64,000 nt of DNA, from the NCBI GenBank assembly GCA_023399215.1, contig JAEWQJ010000011.1:62001-126000 (forward strand). The letters are read 5' to 3'. Origin of the DNA: Methanobacteriota archaeon. GTDB lineage: Archaea; Halobacteriota; Methanosarcinia; Methanosarcinales; Methanosarcinaceae. Below are positions 1 through 10,090 of the stretch, one piece after another; the stretch's first letter is position 1; each line of letters starts with the position of its first letter. The position numbers were made by a program, and so were the translations under genes. The notes under the pieces were generated by a model, which saw only the letters and a program-made list of their open reading frames with translations, ran no database searches and had not been told where the DNA came from.

Positions 1-30
1 TGTCCCAAACTTATTAGTGAGGAGCTTGAT

Positions 31-780
31 ATGACAGTACCAAACCTCATGAAACGTGCGCTTGCGGAATTAGTAGGGACTTATGTCCTGGTGTTCCTGG
101 GTACGGGTTCGGTGGTAACTACCGTGCTTCTTATGGAGGGCTGGGAGGCTTTTCCCGGAAACCATTTTAATATAGGGATTGACATTGCTTCCTGGTTTGC
201 CATAGGAATTTCTTTTGCAATTGCAATCATCGCCATGGTCTATGCCTTCGGACACATTTCAGGTACACATATCAACCCTGCGGTAAGTCTTGCTCTCTGG
301 GCCACAGGCCGCTTTCCCGCAAAAGACCTCATTTCTTACATTATCGCTCAGCTTATAGGTGCAAGCCTTGCGTCCTTTTCTCTTGTAGCGATCCTGGGGA
401 TGAGGGCTGTTGATACAGGTCTAGGGGCCACATCCATGTTCTACGGAGTCAGTTATGGGCAGGCAATCTTCTGCGAAGCTGTGTGTACCTTTTTCCTTAT
501 GCTTACTATTATGGGTACAGCCGTGGACCGAAGGGCTACCCCTGGATTTGCGGGGCTTGCAATAGGGCTTGTGGTAGCGGCGGATGTGATTGTTGTAGGC
601 AATATTACAGGTTCTTCTCTGAACCCAGCCCGCACCTTCGGCCCCTATCTTGCTGAATCTTTGCTGGGTGGAGCTAACCTATGGGCTCAGTTCCCAATTT
701 ATATCATAGGTCCCATAGCGGGAGCACTGGTCGCAGCGTTCCTTTATGATTTTGTAGCTGAACCAAAAAAGGCAGATTAA
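31..780 (+). CDS. aqpM: Aquaporin (MIP family, AqpM-like)
   Basis: This is a membrane channel for water and small neutral solutes of the MIP family. Two half-helix motifs are visible, N82-P83-A84 in HISGTHINPAV and N198-P199-A200 in GSSLNPARTFGPYL. They sit among six hydrophobic segments in a 249-residue chain, the normal family length. The second motif and its surroundings (GNITGSSLNPARTFGPYL) closely resemble the archaeal AqpM type. The ATG start has a GAGGAG ribosome-binding site about 6 nt upstream. It stands alone, followed by a 540-bp spacer. The family call is secure. Whether it also carries glycerol or CO2 cannot be read from the sequence. Confidence 0.93.
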   Translation: MTVPNLMKRALAELVGTYVLVFLGTGSVVTTVLLMEGWEAFPGNHFNIGIDIASWFAIGISFAIAIIAMVYAFGHISGTHINPAVSLALWATGRFPAKDLISYIIAQLIGASLASFSLVAILGMRAVDTGLGATSMFYGVSYGQAIFCEAVCTFFLMLTIMGTAVDRRATPGFAGLAIGLVVAADVIVVGNITGSSLNPARTFGPYLAESLLGGANLWAQFPIYIIGPIAGALVAAFLYDFVAEPKKAD

Positions 781-1318
781 GACACAGATTGTTGTATTAA
801 TTTAGAACTGGATGCAAACCTTGTAATAATGATTAAGTCAAAAGTGACTTGTTTTTCTTCCAGCACAATTTTTTTCTGTTTTTCTGCAAATGGCTTTCTT
901 ATAAAGTGTTCAATACCTTTCACTAATTTCAAAGCATACGTTTTCCAAAAAATTTACAAATTATTTATCGAAAGAAACTTTTTATGACACTTTATGCAAA
1001 AAAGCATGCAGTATCTTATTTTATATACAATTATTGCGTGTCTGAGTTCCATTCACAATATAAATATAGCTAAAATATAAATTAATTACCTAACAAAGGT
1101 TATTGGGAAAGTTTTCCATCCCCGTAGCAAGTTGCAGGGCATTCAACTGAAATAAAAGTATTGATTCAAAAAGTAAGGAAATAATAAGATCCCTAACTGA
1201 TGACCAATGAATTGAAATTAACTTTTTTCAATTCGTCTCTTCAAATTCATATTATTTACTTGAAATTTTACTTCAAAGGATTCAAGCCGTTTGCTAACGG
1301 TTAGCTGGTGTTTATGAC
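781..1318. other. AT-rich intergenic spacer, no gene seen
   Basis: About 540 bp with no convincing ORF on either strand. A short hairpin (CCGTT/AACGG) lies about 20 bp before the next gene, overlapping its likely leader. Nothing else was recognised. Confidence 0.5.
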
Positions 1319-2182
1319 ATGAAAGTTGCCTGTATACAGATGGACGTGCTGCATTGCAGAAAACAGGAAAACCTTGAAAAAGCTCTGCATATGGCTCTTA
1401 AAGCTGTAAGAAAAGGAGCCGAACTTATTGTTTTACCCGAGGTCTTCTCAACAGGGTTTTGCTACGAGTATTTTGACCATGCAGCAGAGACTTTGCCTTC
1501 TCCTCTCCTTGAAAACCTGGCCTGTTTTTCCGAGGCCAACGACTGTATTATTATGGGCTCCGTAATTGAAAAAGTCGCTTCGGAAGATACTTCTAACAGT
1601 GGAGCACCTGTGGATTCTAAAAATTCTACGATTTCGGATTCCAGTAATTCCCCATTTTACTACAATCTCGGCTTTTGCTTTGAGTCAGGAATCCTTGCAG
1701 GTAGTTACAGGAAAACTCATCCCTTCAAAACCGAAAACAATTATTTCTCAAAAGGCGATTCTATAGAGCCCATTTCTCTTAAAAAGCAAAACCTGAAAAT
1801 TGGTTTTGAGATCTGCTATGAACTCCGTTTTCCCGAGGTTGCAAGAAAACTTTCCCTTGCTGGTTCTGACCTGCTTGTAACCACAGCTGCATTTCCTAAT
1901 CCAAGGTCTGAACACTGGAATATTCTTGCAAAGGCAAGGGCGATTGAAAACCAGATCCCACATATTGCCTGCAACCGGATAGGTTCTGCTCCTGACTGCA
2001 GTTATTTTGGCAACTCCATGATAATCGATGCCTGGGGTGAGGTAAAAGCTGATGCCGGCAATAAAGAGTGCGTAATAGTACATGACCTCGACCTGTCCAG
2101 GAAGAATGAAGTTCGTAAAATGATTCCCGTTTTTGAGAATCGGAGAATTGAGCTTTATTCTGAAGATCTAAAGATTATTTAA
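1319..2182 (+). CDS. Carbon-nitrogen hydrolase (nitrilase superfamily)
   Basis: This is a predicted cytoplasmic amidase/omega-amidase-type hydrolase. The Glu-Lys-Cys triad is visible: E41 in LPEVFSTGF, K132 in YRKTHPF and C166 in GFEICYELRFPE. The length (287 aa) is normal for a single-domain nitrilase-fold protein. Residues ~85-112 form a Ser/Asn/Asp-rich insertion with low complexity, probably a surface loop. The ATG at 1319 follows GGTG at suitable spacing. A second ATG at 1314 is out of frame. The substrate is not determinable. The gene is monocistronic. Confidence 0.9.
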   Translation: MKVACIQMDVLHCRKQENLEKALHMALKAVRKGAELIVLPEVFSTGFCYEYFDHAAETLPSPLLENLACFSEANDCIIMGSVIEKVASEDTSNSGAPVDSKNSTISDSSNSPFYYNLGFCFESGILAGSYRKTHPFKTENNYFSKGDSIEPISLKKQNLKIGFEICYELRFPEVARKLSLAGSDLLVTTAAFPNPRSEHWNILAKARAIENQIPHIACNRIGSAPDCSYFGNSMIIDAWGEVKADAGNKECVIVHDLDLSRKNEVRKMIPVFENRRIELYSEDLKII

Positions 2183-2395
2183 GTTTCTTTCGATAATAAT
2201 TTCTGTAATTGTATTACTTACTCATCTTAATGGAAACTGGTTCATCCTAATTGGTTGAATCTTATTTTTCGATTTTTGCGGAGTTTTAGTTATTAGAGTC
2301 TTAGTTATTAATTTCTCTCGTTGACAGCTAAAGTTTTTAATTTCACTAATTTACTAATTTTCACTTCCCTGTGAAACTATCTCTCAGATAACATC

Positions 2396-2490
2396 ATGTC
2401 CAACCAGATGTTTCTTTCATTATGTCATCAGAGGTTTTTTTCATTATGTTCAACCAGATGTTTCTTTCATTATGTCCAACCAGAGACTGC
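2396..2490 (+). repeat. Four tandem ~25-bp units
   Basis: Units starting ATGTCCAACCAGATGTTTC begin at 2396, 2422 (degenerate), 2446 and 2472 (truncated), in the spacer between the nitrilase and protease genes. They are followed by AT-rich sequence and the GGAGG site of the next gene. The rest of the 2183-2707 spacer shows no gene. Confidence 0.7.
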
Positions 2491-2707
2491 TTTTTTATAT
2501 TTCATCCTCACTTTTCAGAAAACAATATACTCACCAGATAAAAAAATGTATATATTATGAACAATGCAATAAATTAACAGAATTTACTATATTTTTTGTC
2601 GAAGATACCAAAATTAAGATCAGTTTGTTACTTTTTGCTGTCAAGACTGCATTGAGTTGAAAAACAAAAACGATGCCACGAAATTTAAAATTTGGAGGAA
2701 CAAATAG

Positions 2708-3583
2708 ATGATCCCTGACTACAGATACAAGCCCTGGGTCTATTTTGCTGCAACCTTTATTGTAACCTATGCTCTCTGGTTTGCAGGAGCATATCTAAGT
2801 TTTCAGGATGATAAAAATGGACTTTATATGTTATTTATGCTTCCTGGGTTGATGGTGCCTTTTCTGATCTCACATTTTATGATTTTTACGTCAAAAAATT
2901 CGAATTTAAAAAAGGATTTTATTAATAGGCTTATCAACCTCAGGCTAATAAAACCAAGAATGCTTCCACTATTCTTCTTGATAATGCCTATAACTGTTAT
3001 CGTATCCATCTTTATTTCACTTCTGTTTGGAGGATCAGTTTCGCAGTTTCAACTTGCTAATGGTTTCTCTTTTTCCACAGGGTCTGTACCTGTGTTGATT
3101 TTTCTTATGCTTACCGCATGTTTTGAAGAGCTTGGATGGAGAGGGTATGCATTTGACAGTCTGCAGAGCCGGCACACCTACTTTATGGCTTCAGTAATTT
3201 TCAGTATACTATGGTCGCTCTGGCACTTTCCTCTGATATTTGTCAACCATTTCTATCAATATGAAATTTATCATGAAAACATATGGTATGCAGTGAACTT
3301 TTTTGTCGGCATTATCCCTATGGGAGTATTTGTTAGCTGGATATGCATTAAAAATGGAAAAAGTATTCCTGCGGCGATTCTCTTTCACTTTATTATAAAT
3401 ATCTGCCAGGAAGCACTGAATATGACTCAGACGACCAAGTGTATTGAGACTCTGGTTATTACTGTAGTTGTTGCTATTATTATTGTATTAGACAAAGAGA
3501 TGTTTTTTTCAAAAGTAAGCCCTGTTCCTGAGACTCAAAATCTTGCTCCTGAAACTCAAAATCCTGCTTTTGAGGCTCACTAA
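2708..3583 (+). CDS. CPBP-family (CAAX-like) intramembrane metalloprotease
   Basis: This polytopic membrane protein has about eight hydrophobic segments. The CPBP/Abi hallmarks are present: a Glu-Glu pair at 140-141 followed by Arg (EELGWRGYAF), a His at ~173 in LWHFPLIF, and a later HFIIN motif. These residues would bind the active-site metal. The ATG is preceded by TTGGAGGA at good spacing. Its stop directly abuts the ATG of the MFS gene, so the two are probably co-transcribed and translationally coupled. The C-terminal ~25 residues contain two or three imperfect PETQNxAPETQN-type repeats. Family members act in prenyl-protein maturation or peptide immunity; the role here is unknown. Confidence 0.85.
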   Translation: MIPDYRYKPWVYFAATFIVTYALWFAGAYLSFQDDKNGLYMLFMLPGLMVPFLISHFMIFTSKNSNLKKDFINRLINLRLIKPRMLPLFFLIMPITVIVSIFISLLFGGSVSQFQLANGFSFSTGSVPVLIFLMLTACFEELGWRGYAFDSLQSRHTYFMASVIFSILWSLWHFPLIFVNHFYQYEIYHENIWYAVNFFVGIIPMGVFVSWICIKNGKSIPAAILFHFIINICQEALNMTQTTKCIETLVITVVVAIIIVLDKEMFFSKVSPVPETQNLAPETQNPAFEAH

Positions 3584-4930
3584 ATGACAGATGAATCCGC
3601 AAAAATGACGGTTGAACAAAAAAATCTTTATTCTAGATTCCTTTTTATCTGGCTTGGACAATTTATCTCAGTAATAGGCACCGGGCTTACCATTTTCTCC
3701 TTGGGGGTATACGTATATCAGCAAACAAATACTGCTTCTAGTTATGTTTTTATATTAATGTGTGTCTTTTTACCGCCCTTTCTGCTAAAGCCCTATGGAG
3801 GGGTACTGGCAGACCGTTATGACAGACGTTTAATGATGATTTTAGGAGACTTAGGAGCAACCCTTGGGCTTCTTTTCATATTTTTTATGATGCTAAAAGG
3901 AAACATTCAACTCTGGCAAATTTACCTTGGAATTGCAACAAGTTCTATTTTTTCGGCTTTTCAGGAACCGGCCTATAAAGCTTTAATTACTGACCTCTTA
4001 CCTGAAGCTCAATATGCCAGAGCAAGTGGGCTGGTGCAGTTAGCAAGTTCTGCTCAATATTTAATTTCTCCTTTTTTAGCCGGAATTTTGTTAACAATAA
4101 TTGATATTAAATTTATATTTCTAATTGATACCACTACTCTCTTAATTTCCAGTTCTATTGTCATCTGGATACGAAATATTTCAGGCAAGGTAAAAATAGA
4201 CCAGCATAAACAAAACATCATAGCAGACCTTAAAGAGGGAATGAAAGAGTTCTCTAATAATAGAGGCGTAGTTAATCTGGTTATTATTACCATGATCACA
4301 CTTTTTTTTGTTGGATTGCTTCAGTCTCTTTTTATTCCGCTGCTGCTGAGCTTAACAACAGTAAAAACAGTGGGGATCTCTCAATCAATATGTGCTTCAG
4401 GCATACTAATCGGAAGCCTGTTTATTGGAGTATTTGGCAGCAAGAACAGGTATGTAAAAACATTATCTATCTCTTTGTTCCTATCAGGCATATTCTTTGC
4501 AAATTTGGGAATTTCAAAAAATATCATATTTGTTACTTTAGCAGGATTCATGTTTTTTGCTACTTTGCCTTTTATTAACACTTCTATTGAAGTCTTAATT
4601 AGAAAAAATATTGACAATAAAAAACAGGGGCGTGTGTGGTCTCTTATTTCCATGATTACTTATCTTGGCTCCATAATGGCTTTTGCAGTTGCAGGTTTCT
4701 TAGCAGATAAAATTTTCAATCCCCTTTTAGAGGTGGATGGTCTACTGGCTGAAACGGCAGGTCTTATTGCTGGAACCGGAGAAAACAGGGGGATTGCCCT
4801 TATGTTTATAATCTCCGGATTAATGATCTCTATGATTGCTTTATTGATCTGGCAAAACGAGAAAATAAAGAGATTAGAATATGTTGAAAGTCAGGATTCA
4901 GGCATAGACCTATCCTTTCAGCCAGGCTGA
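3584..4930 (+). CDS. Major facilitator superfamily exporter
   Basis: A 448-residue protein with about twelve hydrophobic segments. The loop 2-3 motif GGVLADRYDRR is the diagnostic MFS motif A. The overall pattern resembles EntS/MFS_3-type drug or siderophore exporters. Its ATG begins on the base after the stop of the upstream protease gene, so coupled expression is likely. The pair may export and process, or resist, a peptide or small molecule, but this is inference from adjacency. Confidence 0.87.
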   Translation: MTDESAKMTVEQKNLYSRFLFIWLGQFISVIGTGLTIFSLGVYVYQQTNTASSYVFILMCVFLPPFLLKPYGGVLADRYDRRLMMILGDLGATLGLLFIFFMMLKGNIQLWQIYLGIATSSIFSAFQEPAYKALITDLLPEAQYARASGLVQLASSAQYLISPFLAGILLTIIDIKFIFLIDTTTLLISSSIVIWIRNISGKVKIDQHKQNIIADLKEGMKEFSNNRGVVNLVIITMITLFFVGLLQSLFIPLLLSLTTVKTVGISQSICASGILIGSLFIGVFGSKNRYVKTLSISLFLSGIFFANLGISKNIIFVTLAGFMFFATLPFINTSIEVLIRKNIDNKKQGRVWSLISMITYLGSIMAFAVAGFLADKIFNPLLEVDGLLAETAGLIAGTGENRGIALMFIISGLMISMIALLIWQNEKIKRLEYVESQDSGIDLSFQPG

Positions 4931-5147
4931 TAAATTAACAGGAATTCTAAATCTATTGATCATAACAATAAAATACAAATATCCAGAAATAATAAGAGTT
5001 AAACAGAAACAGTAAAAACAATTCAAACAATAAAAATAACCAGGCAGTAAAAATAGTTAAAGCAATAAAGAATTTTAAGAAACTGTTAAAAATATTAAAA
5101 CTATTAAAAATACTATAAAATTACTAAAAATATTAAAGAACCAAAGA

Positions 5148-5203
5148 AGAGTATTAAGAAGCCACAATGGCTTCTTTCATCCTTCATTCACTCTTAATAC
5201 TCT
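5148..5203. terminator. Double-stem bidirectional terminator between convergent genes
   Basis: A perfect 9-bp hairpin AAGAAGCCA/TGGCTTCTT with a 3-nt loop (5156-5176) is nested in competition with a 12-bp perfect inverted repeat, AGAGTATTAAGA (5148-5159) and TCTTAATACTCT (5192-5203). It lies between the 3' ends of the MFS gene (+) and leuS (-), so it probably ends transcription from both sides. The preceding 4931-5147 is AT-rich, with repetitive AAAATATTAAAA-like words and no gene. Confidence 0.65.
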
Positions 5204-5227
5204 ACGAACATTCTTTTTATTCTAAGT

Positions 5228-8131
5228 TCACTCTTCTTTCTTCGCCTGCTCTATATAAATTGCAGGCCTCAGGGGTTCTGCAAACCTTGCCTTCTTTTCA
5301 GGGTCAAAGGCAGGAGAGTCGGCACTGTGGACTTCAACAGGGCAGCCAATCTCTTTTTCCAGGAACGAAATTGACTCTTTCAGGAGGGCCTGTTCATCAA
5401 TATCAGGGCCTGTAAGGATTTCATACCTGTCTGAGCTCCCGCTTTTGAACTCTGGAATAATTTTCTGTACGAACTTCGGGATTTCCTTGCCGAAACGTTT
5501 GAAGTCGGGGTTTGACATTAGCTTTTTAATAAGGGTGCCTACTTCAAGCGAGCATTCAAGCTGCATCTCGCAGGCACACCTGATCGCTTCGGCTTTCCAG
5601 GTAGGGGCCGTATAGAGGTGGATCTTCTGCGGGGTCATTTTTGTTACCCTTATAATCTCCTCAACGTCCTCCAGGGTTCCCTTTATCATTTCTTCGGCAA
5701 GCTCCGCACCGTCGTCTATCAGGTCTTCGTTATAGAGCGGGTACTGAGCAAGGGAGACCGGGTCTTTATGTCCCATTGCTTCCCAGATTTCCTCACAGAG
5801 GTGCGGGGTAAAAGGAGCCATAAGCCTGACCCAGTTGTCCAGTACATAGTAGAGCAAGGTCTCTCCTCCCCTTCTCTGGTACCACTTGATATCGTTTTGC
5901 AGCAGGAAAAATGAATTCTGGATTGCTTCCCTTGTCTGGATAGAGTAGAGGGCTGTATTTGTCCCCTTGATATAGTTCTGTATCCTCGAGAGTATCCAGT
6001 GGTCGATCTGCTTTAGCTCGGTGCTCAGATCTGCACGTTTTCCACTTTCTATGACACTCTTTGCAAAAGAATAGAACCTGTCTACCTGCCTTCTGGCAGA
6101 CTCGATTCCGGTCCTTTGCCAGTCTGCATCCTGCGTCTGCTCGGCTGTGGAAAGGATATACATTCTTGTTATGTCCGCTCCGTAAGTGCTGACTGCACTT
6201 TCCATTGTCAGGATCGGGCCTTTGGACTTGCTCATTTTCTGCCCCTCAAGGGAGACAAAGCCGTTTACTGCAAGAGCTTTAGGCCACTTGTCCTCTTCAA
6301 AGAGGGCCACATGGTGGAATAGGAAAAAGAGCAGGTGGTTCGGGACAAGGTCTTTGCCTGATGAGCGCAGGTCAACCGGATACCAGTAGTTGAAATGCCT
6401 GCGGATCTCTTCAAGAAGCTCTGGACTGAGACCGGTATCCGCACTGGCTGCTGCCAGATCGCCTTTTCCAAGCAGGACGTAGTCGAAGAATGACAGAGTA
6501 AGGTTTTCTATCTTCAGTTCTCCACTTTCGATAAACCTGACAATGATATAATAGCTCATGTAAATTGTCGAATCCCCAAGAGATTCAATCAGCCATTCCT
6601 TATCAAATGGAAGGTGAGTTCCAAGCCCTTTCCTGCGGGCGCAGGCTTTATCCTTAAGCCAGTCAATCTTGTTTTCAAACTCGACCCTGTACTCTTCGGG
6701 AATAATTTGCATCTGGTCGAGGCACTTGTAGACCTTTGCTTTCCATTCGGGATTTGAATAATTCAGGAACCACTGGCCTTTGACCATGTTTACTACACAG
6801 GGAGTGCCGCAGCGGCAGACAACAGGTTCACTGAATTCGTAAAATGTCTCCCCGGCATTTGAGCTGATTAAGTCCTTTGTAAGGATATCCTTGATTTTGG
6901 AGACAGCCTGTCCTTCGTATTTTCCTGTAATCTCTTTAAGGACTCCTCCGTGGAACTCCCTTCTGTATACGATCTTTGTAGCTTCCTCGGCTTTTGGGTC
7001 TTTCTGGCTTGTAATTCCCATGCTTTCAACGATTTCCTTTGCAGGGAATTCTCCAAATTCAGGTACCTTGATAAGGGAAATCAGTTTGATTTTCCTGAGG
7101 TCTTCGGTTATCCCGTACTCGCTCAGGTCAACATCATAAAGGTCGCGAAGGGCCAGGTAGTCAAAAGGTGCGTGGGCAGGCACGCTCATTACTATTCCGC
7201 TTCCGTTTTCAGGCCTGACAAAGGATGCAGGAAGGGAAATTACTTCGTCACCTGTAATCGGGTTTGTGAGTTTTATTCCTATTATGGATTTTGCAGGTAC
7301 GTCTTCAATGTACTCAACTGTCCGGTCCGTAAAAGTCAATTTTTTGAAAGCTTCTTTGCTGACAACCCAGAACTCCTCTTTTCCGTCCAGTGTGACTTTT
7401 GCTTTTACATAAGTTACATCAGGGTTGACCCACAGGTTAGTTACTCCGTACGTTGTTTCAGGTCTGAGGGTTGCGCAGGGCAGAACCAGGTCTTTATACC
7501 GAAACTTTATCAGCGTATATTCAACAATAGTAGCTTCTTCCCCATACAGGATATCATGATCCTCTACAGGGTTATTGTCGTTCGGACACCATTTTACCGG
7601 ATGGGAGCCTTTTACTATCAGGCCCTTTTCTCCAAGCCGGATATACTGCCACTCAATGAACTTCTTATATGTCGGGTCAGTCGTTGTAAACTTGCGTCTC
7701 CAGTCAATGGAGTACCCGATATTACGCATTGCTTTCTCGGATTCGCGCTTGAAATAATCAACAATTTTTTCAGGGGTATCGAGCGTCGGCAGGATGTCTC
7801 CGGGAATCCCATGAAGGCGCTCATAAACGTCCATGGTCTGAGGGTCCCGATTTGCAATCAGTTCGGCAAGCCCCACAATGGGTGTACCTGTCACATGAAA
7901 GCCCATAGGGTAAAGCACGTTATACCCAAGCATCCGTTTATGCCTTGCAACAACATCCCCTATGGTAAAAGTCCGGGTATGCCCTGCATGCAGGTTCCCG
8001 TTCAGGTAGGGGTAAGGGATGGTTATAAAAAATTTTTCTCGCTTATCGGGCTCGGCCTGGAAAATCTGGCTCTCATTCCACTTTTTTTGCCATTTCTTTT
8101 CGATCTCGTGAGGCTTATAATCCTGCTCCAT
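5228..8131 (-). CDS. leuS: Leucyl-tRNA synthetase
   Basis: This class I synthetase charges tRNA-Leu. The HIGH signature is HAGH at residues 48-51 (LNGNLHAGH). The KMSKS signature is QKMSKSKGP near residue 632. The CP1 editing domain lies between them, including the T-rich LRPETTYGVTNLW segment. The length (967 aa) fits the archaeal/eukaryotic-type LeuRS, which has the long C-terminal domain. thrC lies upstream on the same strand across a 265-bp spacer. The start ATG at 8131 has only a weak GGCGTG upstream. Confidence 0.97.
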   Translation of the reverse strand: MEQDYKPHEIEKKWQKKWNESQIFQAEPDKREKFFITIPYPYLNGNLHAGHTRTFTIGDVVARHKRMLGYNVLYPMGFHVTGTPIVGLAELIANRDPQTMDVYERLHGIPGDILPTLDTPEKIVDYFKRESEKAMRNIGYSIDWRRKFTTTDPTYKKFIEWQYIRLGEKGLIVKGSHPVKWCPNDNNPVEDHDILYGEEATIVEYTLIKFRYKDLVLPCATLRPETTYGVTNLWVNPDVTYVKAKVTLDGKEEFWVVSKEAFKKLTFTDRTVEYIEDVPAKSIIGIKLTNPITGDEVISLPASFVRPENGSGIVMSVPAHAPFDYLALRDLYDVDLSEYGITEDLRKIKLISLIKVPEFGEFPAKEIVESMGITSQKDPKAEEATKIVYRREFHGGVLKEITGKYEGQAVSKIKDILTKDLISSNAGETFYEFSEPVVCRCGTPCVVNMVKGQWFLNYSNPEWKAKVYKCLDQMQIIPEEYRVEFENKIDWLKDKACARRKGLGTHLPFDKEWLIESLGDSTIYMSYYIIVRFIESGELKIENLTLSFFDYVLLGKGDLAAASADTGLSPELLEEIRRHFNYWYPVDLRSSGKDLVPNHLLFFLFHHVALFEEDKWPKALAVNGFVSLEGQKMSKSKGPILTMESAVSTYGADITRMYILSTAEQTQDADWQRTGIESARRQVDRFYSFAKSVIESGKRADLSTELKQIDHWILSRIQNYIKGTNTALYSIQTREAIQNSFFLLQNDIKWYQRRGGETLLYYVLDNWVRLMAPFTPHLCEEIWEAMGHKDPVSLAQYPLYNEDLIDDGAELAEEMIKGTLEDVEEIIRVTKMTPQKIHLYTAPTWKAEAIRCACEMQLECSLEVGTLIKKLMSNPDFKRFGKEIPKFVQKIIPEFKSGSSDRYEILTGPDIDEQALLKESISFLEKEIGCPVEVHSADSPAFDPEKKARFAEPLRPAIYIEQAKKEE

Positions 8132-8396
8132 TCGTGTTCACGCCCATCGATTATTCTTATGTTGAAAAAATTTGATCCAATTAAAATAATTTGATATTAC
8201 CAAAAGAATCTAAACCGTTTGAATCTGAATAACAGTCTGAATCTAAATAACAGTAAGAGGTTTCTGAAGGTTATAACCTCTCCCAGTAAACCATGAAGGA
8301 TTAGAGGAGCCGGATTCCGGCCAGATCAATCTTTCTACTATTATCTTCTACGATTATTTTTCCACTATTATTCCTAATGTTAGCGGTTTTCAGATC

Positions 8397-9614
8397 TTAT
8401 TCTGCCTTTCCAAAGATAGCTTCCCGGATGGCTTCTATACTGGCATCCACAACAATAGGCTCTTCGCAGATGTCAATTACAGTCTGTGGGTCTTTAAGCA
8501 GGTGTCCTGTAGTAATACAGACAACGGTTTCGTCTCTGCTTATAACACCCATATCAACAAGTTTCTTAAGCCCTGCAACCGAAGCTGCACTTGCAGGTTC
8601 GACACCTATTCCTTCAAGTCTTGCAAGGTCTTTCTGGGCTGCAAGGATTTCCTCATCAGTAACAGATTCTGCAGTCCCACCGGATTCTCGGATGGCGGCA
8701 AGAGCCTTTTTCGCATTAACAGGGTTTCCGATCCTGATTGCTGTTGCAACGGTTTCGGGGTTTTCCTCTGGAGTTATTTCAGGAGCCTCACTCTTTATGG
8801 CATTTACAATTGGGCAGGAGCCTGCGGCCTGAATCCCGGTCATCTTCGGGAGCGAATCCGTTATGCCAAGCTTCTTAAACTCTCTGAAACCTTTCCAGAT
8901 AGCTGTAATATTTCCTGCATTTCCTACGGGCAGGACAACTCTGTCAGGTACTTTGAAACCGAGCTGGTCTGCAATCTCAAAACCGATAGTTTTCTGGCCT
9001 TCCAGCCTGTAGGGGTTGATTGAGTTTAAGAGATAGATTTTTTCCTGGGAGCAAAGAGTACGTACAAGGGCAAGCGCATCGTCAAAATTTCCGCGAATGC
9101 TGAGGACCTTTGCTCCGTGCATGAGGGCCTGGGCTACTTTTCCAAGAGCGACTTTTCCTGCAGGCAAAAGTACTATAACAGGAATCCCGGCTTTTGCTCC
9201 ATAGATTGCAAGGGCTGCCGAGGTGTTTCCCGTAGATGCGCAGGCAACGGTATTCATGCCAAGTTCAAGCGCTTTTGTAACCCCTACAGTCATTCCTCTG
9301 TCCTTAAAAGAGCCTGTAGGGTTCATGCCTTCGTGCTTCACATAAAGTTCTTTAATTCCGATTTTTTCAGCCAGACGCTCGCATTTGTAGAGAGGAGTTC
9401 CGCCTTCCCTTATAGTTACAGGCTCCCTTTCAATAGGAAGAAGTTTTGCGTACTTCCAGACCGAAGGGCATTCGGTCTTTAGTTTTTCCATGTCAATTTT
9501 TATTGAGGAATAATCATAAATTACATCAAGCAGCCCATCACATTTTCTGCATGTATAGATTACTTCGTCTTTGGAATACTCTGCACCGCATTCGATACAT
9601 TTGAGATGATACAT
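8397..9614 (-). CDS. thrC: Threonine synthase
   Basis: This PLP enzyme converts O-phosphohomoserine to threonine. An N-terminal zinc-ribbon-like segment with four cysteines (CIECG and CRKCDG) is typical of archaeal/plant-type threonine synthases. The PLP lysine is in TGSFKDRGM near residue 103. The phosphate-binding loop is in LPVGNAGNITA. The length of 405 aa is normal. Three 22-bp repeats lie ~90-155 bp upstream of the start and could be regulatory. Confidence 0.95.
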   Translation of the reverse strand: MYHLKCIECGAEYSKDEVIYTCRKCDGLLDVIYDYSSIKIDMEKLKTECPSVWKYAKLLPIEREPVTIREGGTPLYKCERLAEKIGIKELYVKHEGMNPTGSFKDRGMTVGVTKALELGMNTVACASTGNTSAALAIYGAKAGIPVIVLLPAGKVALGKVAQALMHGAKVLSIRGNFDDALALVRTLCSQEKIYLLNSINPYRLEGQKTIGFEIADQLGFKVPDRVVLPVGNAGNITAIWKGFREFKKLGITDSLPKMTGIQAAGSCPIVNAIKSEAPEITPEENPETVATAIRIGNPVNAKKALAAIRESGGTAESVTDEEILAAQKDLARLEGIGVEPASAASVAGLKKLVDMGVISRDETVVCITTGHLLKDPQTVIDICEEPIVVDASIEAIREAIFGKAE

Positions 9615-9702
9615 TAAATTGCTCCTGTTTCTGATAATTTTTCCTGTGTATGATAATTTTGAATAGTTCAGATTTCGGGTTTTTATGTATGCCCGTTTCA
9701 GG

Positions 9703-9768
9703 TCAGTACAACCTGAGAGTTAAGTCAATATAACCTGAGATTTAATTCAGTATTATCTGGATTTCGGA
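9703..9768 (-). repeat. Three 22-bp direct repeats upstream of thrC
   Basis: Units TCAGTACAACCTGAGAGTTA, TCAATATAACCTGAGATTTA and TCAGTATTATCTGGATTTCG start at 9703, 9725 and 9747. The exact 22-bp spacing on about two helical turns, upstream of thrC on the minus strand, suggests an operator array, but no regulator is known. The rest of 9615-10090 shows no gene. Confidence 0.55.
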
Positions 9769-10090
9769 TTAGTATAATATTAGAGTTTAATAATATTTTG
9801 TATCCTTAATACTCTACTTGCTTTTAAATTATACTATTTCGAGCATTATTTGCTCTTATAAACAAACAGCTTTAAGGACCGGAAATCAAACTTAACATGG
9901 GTTATGAATTTGATAGTCAGAAATGTATGTTCAAGCTCACTTTTTCTCAATTGTTCCTTCCACATATAGCGAATATAAATAAAATCAAAGCAAAACTACT
10001 GTCAACATTATTAATATATTAATGTAACCCAAAAAATTAAAAAGCAGGCCAAAACCCATCTATAATTTCCCGGAGAAATTAAATATTTTT

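Noticed and set aside
6950..8194. 414-codon ORF on the plus strand
   Set aside because: It lies entirely opposite leuS, whose HIGH and KMSKS motifs and length are convincing. The composition is that of a shadow frame.
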